A stretch of 64,000 nt of DNA, taken from the NCBI GenBank assembly GCA_000719025.1, contig JODP01000006.1, positions 124,001 to 188,000 on the forward strand. Reading direction: 5' to 3'. A model generated the notes under the pieces. That model was given only the letters and a program-made list of their open reading frames with translations. It made no database searches and was not told the DNA's origin. The DNA comes from Kineosporia aurantiaca JCM 3230. GTDB taxonomy: Bacteria > Actinomycetota > Actinomycetes > Actinomycetales > Kineosporiaceae. A program made the translations under genes and the position numbers. Positions 8,831 through 15,351 of this stretch are shown in pieces; within the stretch, counting starts at the first letter, position 1; every line of letters begins with the position of its first letter.

Positions 8831-11490
8831 TCGGCGGGCGGGGCCGGCGTCGTGAGAGTTTCGTGCCCTCGGCCGAGGTCGGTCCCGACGAGGCCAGGCA
8901 CGTGCCGGTGCTGAAGGTCGCGCCCGACCACGTGCGGATCGGTCCGACGTGGGCGGCCTGTCTGGTCGTGGACGGGTTCCCGGCCGAGGTGTCGATGGCC
9001 TGGCTGGAGCCGCTCACCTCCTGGCCGGGCGTGGTGGATGTCAGCCTGCACATCGAGCCGATCCCGGCTCAGGCGGCCGCGGCCCGGATCCGCCGTCAGC
9101 GGGTGCGGATGGAGTCCAGCCGGCGCCTGCAGGCCGACCGGGGGGACCTGGACGACCCGTTGATGGAGGCCACCAGCCGGGACGCCGCGGACCTGGCCGG
9201 CAAGGTCGCCCGCGGTGAGTCCCGGCTGTTCTTCATGTCCCTGACCCTGACCGTCCATGCCCGCAGCCGTGAGGGTCTGGCCGAGGCCGTCGCGGACCTG
9301 CAGGCCCAGGCGGCCTCGATGCTGCTGCGCACCCACCCGCTGACCTGGCGCCAGCGGCAGGGCTGGCAGGCGAGCCTGCCGGTCGGCGCCAGCCCCGCCG
9401 GGCCGCGACGGATCATGGACACCGAGGCCCTGGCCGCGGCCTCACCGCTGTCGAGTCCCGACCTGCCCGCCCCGTTGCCGGGTGACCTTCCCGGTGGCCT
9501 GAGCGGTGGCCTGAATGGTGGCCCGAGCGGTGACCCGACCGGTCGCCGTGCCCTCGTGGGTCCGGGGGACCGCGGTGGTGACGGCGGTGGCAACGGTCGT
9601 GAGGGTCGTGGCGGTCGTGAGGGTGGCGTGCTCATGGGCCTGAACCTGGCCTCGGGTGCCGTGGTGCAGGCAGACCGCTGGAGTCTGGACAACCACAACA
9701 TGGTGGTCCTGGCCCGTTCCGGGGCGGGGAAGTCCTACGCGGTCAAGCTGTCCATCTGCCGGGAGCTATACCAGGGGACCCGGGTCAGTGTCATTGATCC
9801 CGAGCGCGAGTACCTGGACCTGGCCCACCGGCTCGGCGGGACGGTCATCGAGCTCGGCGCTCCCGGGGTCCACCTGAACCCTCTGGAGCTGCCGGCGGGT
9901 GACCCCGACGCGTTCACCCGCCGGTGCCTGTTCGTCCACACCCTCGTAGGCGTCCTGCTGGGTGACACCCTGCCCCCGGGTGAGCGGGCCGTCCTGGACG
10001 AGGCCGTGCGTACCGCCTACGCGCGGGCCGGGATCAGCGCCGACCCCTCCACGTGGCATCGGCCGGCCCCGCACGTGCGCGACCTTGTGGCCGTCCTGGA
10101 GGACCTCGCGCAGGGGCCGGGACCGGGGACCGCGGTGACCCCTGACCCCGGGGTCACCGTGCACCCTGGCCCCGGGGGTCATCCCGCGGGCGACCCTGAT
10201 GACCGTGCGGACGACGGGGTCATGAACCCTGCCCCTGGTCCTGTATCTGGTTCTCGCGAGCGACCCGATCCGGGACGTCAGGTGGCACCGTGGCCGCAGG
10301 GGCCATCGCTGCCGGTGTCCGGTCGGCAGGGTCCATGGCCGCAGGACCGCAACAGTGGCGAGAAGGTTCACGAGGACCACCGCGAGCAGGGGCCAGGCTC
10401 GCCGGTACAGGCGCCAGCCCATCGCGGTCCGGAGGGCCACGGTGGGGGCCACCGGCCAGAGGTCCAGGGGCCACGGGACCACGGGCCGGAGGGGCCACCC
10501 GGCCCGGACCCAGACGGCACCGGGCCACGGGGCCAGGCCCGCGTCCCGGTGCCGCAGGGTCCAGCGAGAGAGTTCACCAGGGACCCACGCCCTTCCACCG
10601 GGAGCGCCTCCGGCGACCCCTTCCGGTCCAGGCGCGAGGGGGCCGCCATGGAGGCCGCCGCAAGTCTGCGGGCGCGGCTGGCCCCGTGGGTGACGGGGTC
10701 CTTCAGCGGCCTCTTCGAGGGACCCGCCCAACACCTGGCCGATCAGGCAGCATCGCCGGGGGAGGGCTATGAGGGGCAAGCCGGAATGGTCTCGCCGGCA
10801 CCGGCGGTATCGCAGACACCGACGGTTCCGGACGGCGGCCACCTGGTCGTGTGGTCCACCCGGCTGCTGGCCGAGGAACTGCGCCCGGCCGGGATGCTCC
10901 TGGCCGTCGATGCCATCTGGCGGTCGGTGGACCGCAGGCCCCTGCCGGAAGGCGGTGCCATGGGCGAGGGGCGTCCCGACCGCCCGGCTACGGCATCCGG
11001 GAACCCACGCCGGATCCCACGACGTGGCCCACACCCGACAGCTCCGACGGCTCCGGTGGTCCCGGTGTCCCGGGCTGGGCATCGGCAGCCTCCCCAGCGT
11101 CAGCTGGTGGTCGTCGACGAGGCGTCCCTGCTGTTGTCGGAGCCGGCCGGGGTGAAGTTCCTGGCCCGCCTGGCCAAGACCTCCCGTAAGCGCCTGGCCG
11201 GGCTGACCCTCATCACCCCGGACGTCGTGGACCTGCTGGGCAGTGACCTGGGACAGGTGATCCTGGCGAACTCGGCGAGCGTCCTGCTGCTGCGTCAGGC
11301 GCCGCAGGCGATCCGCGACCTGGCCCGGGCCTGCGCCCTCAGCCCCGGCGAGGCCCGCTTCCTGACCCGGGCCCGCCGCGGGCAGGGACTGCTCCTGGCC
11401 GCCGGGCGCGTGCCCATCGAGATCGTCGCCTCCGACCTGGAACACGAGATCGCCGGGGCGCCCCCGCACGAGGTGCATGAGCCACTCTGA
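8827..11490 (+). CDS. VirB4-like conjugation ATPase
   Basis: An 887-residue motor ATPase of the secretion channel. After an N-terminal VirB4-type domain comes a Walker A motif ARSGAGKSYAVK at about residues 295-306 and, shortly after, the VIDPEREYLDLA segment typical of VirB4/TraC. Walker B, QLVVVDEASLLL, lies near residue 758, followed by a conserved AKTSRKR and TLITPDVVDLL. GTG 8827 overlaps the previous stop by 4 bp. Two features are unusual: 12-bp tandem repeats encoding Gly-Gly-Leu-Ser-like units in the linker before Walker A, and a Pro/Gly/Asp-rich insertion of about 165 residues (about 430-600) between the Walker motifs, with a second shorter one before Walker B. Both P-loop motifs are intact, so I expect activity. 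Confidence 0.88.
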   Translation: MIGGRGRRRESFVPSAEVGPDEARHVPVLKVAPDHVRIGPTWAACLVVDGFPAEVSMAWLEPLTSWPGVVDVSLHIEPIPAQAAAARIRRQRVRMESSRRLQADRGDLDDPLMEATSRDAADLAGKVARGESRLFFMSLTLTVHARSREGLAEAVADLQAQAASMLLRTHPLTWRQRQGWQASLPVGASPAGPRRIMDTEALAAASPLSSPDLPAPLPGDLPGGLSGGLNGGPSGDPTGRRALVGPGDRGGDGGGNGREGRGGREGGVLMGLNLASGAVVQADRWSLDNHNMVVLARSGAGKSYAVKLSICRELYQGTRVSVIDPEREYLDLAHRLGGTVIELGAPGVHLNPLELPAGDPDAFTRRCLFVHTLVGVLLGDTLPPGERAVLDEAVRTAYARAGISADPSTWHRPAPHVRDLVAVLEDLAQGPGPGTAVTPDPGVTVHPGPGGHPAGDPDDRADDGVMNPAPGPVSGSRERPDPGRQVAPWPQGPSLPVSGRQGPWPQDRNSGEKVHEDHREQGPGSPVQAPAHRGPEGHGGGHRPEVQGPRDHGPEGPPGPDPDGTGPRGQARVPVPQGPAREFTRDPRPSTGSASGDPFRSRREGAAMEAAASLRARLAPWVTGSFSGLFEGPAQHLADQAASPGEGYEGQAGMVSPAPAVSQTPTVPDGGHLVVWSTRLLAEELRPAGMLLAVDAIWRSVDRRPLPEGGAMGEGRPDRPATASGNPRRIPRRGPHPTAPTAPVVPVSRAGHRQPPQRQLVVVDEASLLLSEPAGVKFLARLAKTSRKRLAGLTLITPDVVDLLGSDLGQVILANSASVLLLRQAPQAIRDLARACALSPGEARFLTRARRGQGLLLAAGRVPIEIVASDLEHEIAGAPPHEVHEPL
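9493..9540 (+). repeat. 12-bp tandem repeat inside VirB4-like gene
   Basis: Four in-frame 12-bp units starting at 9493, 9505, 9517 and 9529 (type GGTGGCCTGAGC, drifting to GGTGACCCGACC). They encode Gly-Gly-Leu-Ser-like tetrapeptides in the linker before the ATPase core, and are likely to vary in copy number. Confidence 0.75.
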
Positions 11491-11508
11491 CGCCCATCTG
11501 ACCTGAGT

Positions 11509-12009
11509 TTGGTCACAGTCGTTCGGTTTCTCAGGCCGCGGTTCGCTGATCTGGGATTCGAGCCAGTCACGGACGAGGTGTTCGCCTCGATGGTGATCGC
11601 CAGGATTGTGGAGCCGACCTCGAGCCTGGATCTTGGCCGGGTCCTGACGGATCTGGGTCGGAGCCCGGCCAGCGAGAAAACCATTCGCCGGACTCTGCAG
11701 CACTGCAACGGAGGTGGGTGGCGGGAGAAGATTGCGCAGGTCTGCTTCGCCCACGCTCAACGGGCCGGGGACGTCTCACTGTGTCTTTACGACGTCACGA
11801 CACTGTATTTCGAGGCTGAGAAGAAAAACGACCTGCGTAAGGTCGGCTTCTCCAAGGAGCGTCGCGTCGACCCTCAGATCGTCGTCGGCTTGCTCGTCGA
11901 TCGGAACGCGTTTCCCATGGAGATCGGCTTTTCCGAGGGTCTCACGGCAGAGACCACGACGATCCTCGATGCTATCCACCAGCCGCGAACTCAGGCACTC
12001 AGCGGATGA
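11509..12009 (+). pseudogene. IS1634-type transposase fragment
   Basis: An N-terminal piece of an IS1634-family (IS4 superfamily) DDE transposase. The diagnostic stretch LYDVTTLYFEAEKKNDLRK, continuing KVGFSKERRVDPQIVVGLLV, is intact and includes the first catalytic Asp region. The homology ends abruptly around 11985, about 165 residues into a protein that is normally near 550 residues. No start codon with a ribosome binding site is present; the sequence picks up just after the VirB4-like stop codon. It marks the left side of the lower-GC island that separates the VirB4-like and VirD4-like genes. Confidence 0.8.
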
Positions 12010-12319
12010 CCTAACTTATGTCAGAGGTCGGGCAAACCGTGACCCGGGCGATGCGAGCGTGCTGGCCGAAGCGGTGCGCCTGAACCCCGCACACCACCGC
12101 CCCGTCGCCGATGACCGGACATCGGAGAGCATGTGAGATTTCCACCCGCAATCATCAATCACCGATCCGGCCCCCGGGTAGCGGCAACCAACATGCTGCG
12201 CTCAATGTTGCAGGCCGCCTTCAACCGCGCGAAGGTAGCGCCGTCGAAGGCGGCCTGGCCAGGCACGACATCCCGCCGGTAGAGTCCCGTCTCTTGGTTA
12301 CCTACGAGCGGAGTTCCCT
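12010..12319. other. no gene recognised; entry to low-GC island
   Basis: No supported reading frame. Base composition starts to fall here compared with the transfer genes. No obvious terminal inverted repeats of an insertion element were found. Confidence 0.4.
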
Positions 12320-12577
12320 ATGCGTATTAGACATGGCGGCATCATTGTCGCTACCGCTGGCTTGCTAACACTATTCATCATCCTAACTGCGAGCTTTCTC
12401 CATAAGGGACGAAGCGAGCCCACTGGCGGCACGGGCCATCCTCTATCTGACAACTGTCGGATAGTTGCGCAAGCGGGGTCGTGTTGGTTCCCCGCTACGC
12501 CGCAACCAGGTGAAACGACAGCTGCCAAGGTCTTTGACGAGTTAAATCGACAACTGAGATCTTCATCGCCTCCATAA
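12320..12577 (+). CDS. small secreted or membrane-anchored protein
   Basis: An 85-residue protein with an uncleaved-type signal or anchor at residues 8-28 (IIVATAGLLTLFIILTASFL) and a polar exported part with two cysteines (N-C-R-I and G-S-C-W-F) that could form a disulfide. ATG 12320 is preceded by GGAG. It is the first gene of the lower-GC island, 90 bp before the nuclease gene and on the same strand, so it may be part of that operon. I do not recognise a family. It could be an accessory or second immunity factor, but nothing in the sequence proves this. Confidence 0.55.
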   Translation: MRIRHGGIIVATAGLLTLFIILTASFLHKGRSEPTGGTGHPLSDNCRIVAQAGSCWFPATPQPGETTAAKVFDELNRQLRSSSPP

Positions 12578-12667
12578 GCAACTATTGCCAATCGGCGATA
12601 CACAGGATACGTTCAGCTAGCTCAATCTACCAGGGAGTAGGTTGAGACTCTGCGTTGTAAGGAAGCT

Positions 12668-13936
12668 ATGTACTCGCGCTTGCTGCTGGCAATTCCCACC
12701 GTCACAATTTTGGCTATGAGCGTGTTTGTATCATCAGCCCAAGCCGACCAGAAACGGCCAGACATAAATGCATCCAATCATCTGCGTGCCGACTTGGCAG
12801 AGGCTGGATGTAAAATACCCAAGGCGGGCCACCCGGAGTCTTGCTTTGTGAAAAAAGATCCAACTCAAAAGCAAATCAGTGAAGCCAAGCAAAGAATCCT
12901 CGATTATAATAAGCAAGTAAAGATCCAGGCCTCCGATCAGGTCGTTGCTCGAGAGCGGAGGGCTCCGAGTGACTCCGTAGGTGTACTGACCGCACCTACG
13001 GCCCTACCTCCCGAGTGTCGTCCAGGTGGATTTAGTGCAAACCGACTGGCCCAATGCGACGGTTGGTACGGCACCGTGGTCTGGACGAAAGTCGAAGATG
13101 GAGTACTTGTAGAGAGCGGTCATATAACCGCCTGGCTTTATGAATTCGACGTATATGAAGCCAAGAAGAAGGAATTTAAATCTCAAGTCACACTGATGCC
13201 CAACGGAATGGTCAATGATACTGAGGGATCAGTATTCCTAGCTACCGCGACATGTTCGAGCGATTGCGTAATTTTGGATTCGCCCGCAAATGTCAGCGCC
13301 CCAGTTGCGGTAGGTACCAACATCAGCCGGGCCCTGCTGGTGCAAACTGCACCCTTGGCGAGGTGGGAGACCAGGAATAACGTCAAGGTGACTTGGCGAT
13401 CGTCTTTTGCAAAGCCAGGACACCCCGAGACCAATGTACAAGTGAACGGAAACATCCAACCTGCACGATGTGACCAAGCAATGACCAACACCAGTATCGG
13501 ATGCGTGTTGTCCGAATATTATCCAACGATGTCCTATAGTAGCGCCGAGTTTCCCGACTTGGTGCGACACATCAATCTTTCAATTGCAAATGGCATGCCC
13601 TCCCTTCTTGAACGAGTCATGGACGAGGATAAAGCTACTAAGAACAGAGAGTTCGCCTGCAAAGACAGCTACGTCCGGCCGGCCACCAAATCATGCGACG
13701 AATACCCCTTCGCCTCTACGCGCCAGGGGGCTTATACGGGAAGCCCAGTACGCAAGGGTCGCACATTCTCGAAATGCACCATTCCGCAATTACCCACGGG
13801 TAAGGTGCCCGATGCCACTTACAGCGCCTGCATGATCGATGAAACACAAAACTCCCTCGGCGGTAGTCGACTGAATAGCTTCTTCCTCGCGAATAGAGTC
13901 ATTGACGGCGATGTTTTCGAAGTGCACAACAACTAA
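12668..13936 (+). CDS. secreted NucA/NucB-type deoxyribonuclease
   Basis: A 422-residue exported protein. It has a classical signal peptide (residues 1-26: basic start, hydrophobic LLAIPTVTILAMSVFVSS, A-Q-A cleavage site) and a Cys-containing middle domain of unknown fold. The C-terminal domain carries the NucA/NucB hallmark SCDEYPFASTRQGA at about 341-354 and the closing pattern N-S-L-G-G-S-R-L-N-S-F-F, with a final G-D-V-F-E-V. Family members (Bacillus NucA, NucB) are secreted DNases. ATG 12668 follows AAGGAAG. The gene is about 10 bp upstream of a possible immunity gene and far lower in GC than the flanking transfer genes, suggesting separate acquisition. It may act as an antibacterial toxin or degrade extracellular DNA; targets are inference. 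Confidence 0.75.
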   Translation: MYSRLLLAIPTVTILAMSVFVSSAQADQKRPDINASNHLRADLAEAGCKIPKAGHPESCFVKKDPTQKQISEAKQRILDYNKQVKIQASDQVVARERRAPSDSVGVLTAPTALPPECRPGGFSANRLAQCDGWYGTVVWTKVEDGVLVESGHITAWLYEFDVYEAKKKEFKSQVTLMPNGMVNDTEGSVFLATATCSSDCVILDSPANVSAPVAVGTNISRALLVQTAPLARWETRNNVKVTWRSSFAKPGHPETNVQVNGNIQPARCDQAMTNTSIGCVLSEYYPTMSYSSAEFPDLVRHINLSIANGMPSLLERVMDEDKATKNREFACKDSYVRPATKSCDEYPFASTRQGAYTGSPVRKGRTFSKCTIPQLPTGKVPDATYSACMIDETQNSLGGSRLNSFFLANRVIDGDVFEVHNN

Positions 13937-13945
13937 GGTCCACAA

Positions 13946-14488
13946 ATGAGGATTACCAGCGCCATAAGGGTGTCGGAAAGTCAAATCGCGATCGTTCCGG
14001 AATGGAACTTCGTTGAGCCCCCGCCATTGACCGGTCGCGAGAACGGACTTGCCTGGCCTTGGGGAGGGATGGTTTCCATCAGAACCGGGGCGGTGATGGG
14101 GGAGGTGGAGGTTGCTATCGAACCCCGTGAGCATGCCCCTGAATCCGTGGACATGGCCTGGGACGAAGTCGTTGAAATTTCTGAGCATTTCGACGAGCCT
14201 GATGCTCACATCAAATCGTATGATGATGACGGCCCCGATGAGTGGCCCGCCCTCACTAGCGCACCGGGGTGGTATAGATTTCGAATACATGCTCTTAACC
14301 GGGATGCGAACTACGATCGAGTATCACGAGATCTGCGGGAAAGCTATTTAATTCAGGCATGGCCTGCACCCGCGGCCGACCCCGTCAATCACAAACTCAG
14401 CGATCAGACGGGCCAGAATATTCGCCTTTCAGTACAACGAGAAATCTCTCGCCGTTCCACGCTGGGAGGATCCATATCCGAAACCTGA
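13946..14488 (+). CDS. possible nuclease immunity/inhibitor protein
   Basis: A 180-residue acidic soluble protein with no signal peptide, 9 bp after the NucA/NucB-type nuclease gene and with AAGGTCC before ATG 13946. The pattern is of a small beta-rich domain ending in a W-Y-R-F-R-I-H-A block and E-S-Y-L-I-Q-A-W-P-A-P, a layout reminiscent of ComJ/Nin-type nuclease inhibitors and of toxin-immunity proteins. In Bacillus, nucA is co-transcribed with nin, whose product inhibits the nuclease. The parallel rests on position, lack of export, acidity and a loose pattern only; no sequence identity to Nin can be claimed from reading. A strong terminator follows 72 bp downstream. Confidence 0.45.
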   Translation: MRITSAIRVSESQIAIVPEWNFVEPPPLTGRENGLAWPWGGMVSIRTGAVMGEVEVAIEPREHAPESVDMAWDEVVEISEHFDEPDAHIKSYDDDGPDEWPALTSAPGWYRFRIHALNRDANYDRVSRDLRESYLIQAWPAPAADPVNHKLSDQTGQNIRLSVQREISRRSTLGGSISET

Positions 14489-14559
14489 TGAAGCAGTAAT
14501 CCTCGGCTCTATTTCGCTCATCACTTCTCTGGCTGCGAGTAATTGATGAAGCGCTGATC

Positions 14560-14601
14560 CGAACGCCAATGGCCCGGCGAATGGCGGGCCATTGGCGTTC
14601 G
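14560..14601 (+). terminator. strong hairpin after nuclease operon
   Basis: A perfect 16-bp inverted repeat: CGAACGCCAATGGCCC (14560-14575) pairs with 14586-14601 across a 10-nt loop. No long T-run follows, as is common in actinomycetes. It ends the island operon. Confidence 0.75.
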
Positions 14602-14889
14602 CCTTGCGTAACTAATGGGCACGAATAAAAGTGGCGTCTATCAATAGTTCGGCGCATTTATCTTTGATCCCAATCGAACTGTTTTCCCACTTTTGAGTTC
14701 GTCACACACCTACGCTTACTCACGAGTACATATTTTCATAGGCCGCGATGCAGAACGGCTTACGAGATGTAGCGCCGTTGAGGTTCAACGACCAGTGCGA
14801 ATGACCAAACTCAGGTCTGACGCCCCGCTCGTCTAAGGACGATCCATCGGCTGCATCTTCACCGTTCCGCGGGCCGCTAACGCCGGGCT

Positions 14890-14910
14890 GGCGACTCGAC
14901 ACGAGTCGCC
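14890..14910. promoter_or_regulatory. perfect 9-bp dyad before iteron array
   Basis: GGCGACTCG (14890-14898) and CGAGTCGCC (14902-14910) around a 3-nt centre. It sits 34 bp before the CCAAC repeat array and upstream of the coupling ATPase gene. It could be an operator, a terminator of leftward transcription or part of an origin of transfer. Confidence 0.45.
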
Positions 14911-14943
14911 GGCCCTTTCGGTCTGTTTCCCGCCGACAGGGAT

Positions 14944-15017
14944 CCAACGAGCCAACGGCCCAACTGCCAGCCAGCCAACGATCCAACCGGTTACGAGCAA
15001 CGATCCAACCGTCCAAC
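14944..15017 (+). repeat. 8-bp-phased CCAAC repeat array
   Basis: CCAAC at 14944, 14952, 14960, 14975, 14983, 15005 and 15013, plus GCAAC at 14997. Spacings are 8, 8, 15, 8, 14, 8 and 8 bp. The best shared unit reads CCAACGAT followed by CCAACCG. The array lies about 340 bp upstream of the VirD4-like gene in a non-coding stretch. Confidence 0.75.
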
Positions 15018-15159
15018 GCGCCACCAGAAGCGGCGCCGGCGCCGGATGACCGCAGCCGGCCAGCCGGCCAGCTGGCGGACCATTACGAGCGACGACGAGT
15101 CAGGACCAGTCCACGCGATGACGGTCCCTGGACGACTGCCTGATCGATGTCCTCATCAG

Positions 15160-15257
15160 CCAACGATCCAACCGAACAACGAGACTTTTTGACAGTGCTT
15201 TTCGCGACCCGAAGAGCCGCTATTGCCCAACCAGCCAACGAATCCAACGCCTCCAAC
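15160..15257 (+). repeat. second CCAAC array before the coupling ATPase gene
   Basis: CCAAC at 15160 and 15168 with ACAAC at 15176 (8-bp steps), then CCAAC at 15227, 15235, 15244 and 15253 (8, 9, 9 bp). This places a second cluster of the same repeat within 100-190 bp of the VirD4-like start codon at 15352. Confidence 0.75.
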
Positions 15258-15351
15258 CGATCCCGGGCCCCGCCGGTGTCCGCCGGATCAGCATGGCTGC
15301 CCTGCGGGTCGAACACGGCTCGCGCATCGTGAATGACGACAGGAGACAGTC

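Noticed and set aside
9766..11760. Long minus-strand open frame opposite the VirB4-like gene
   Set aside because: Shadow of the GC-rich plus-strand gene, which has Walker A and B motifs.
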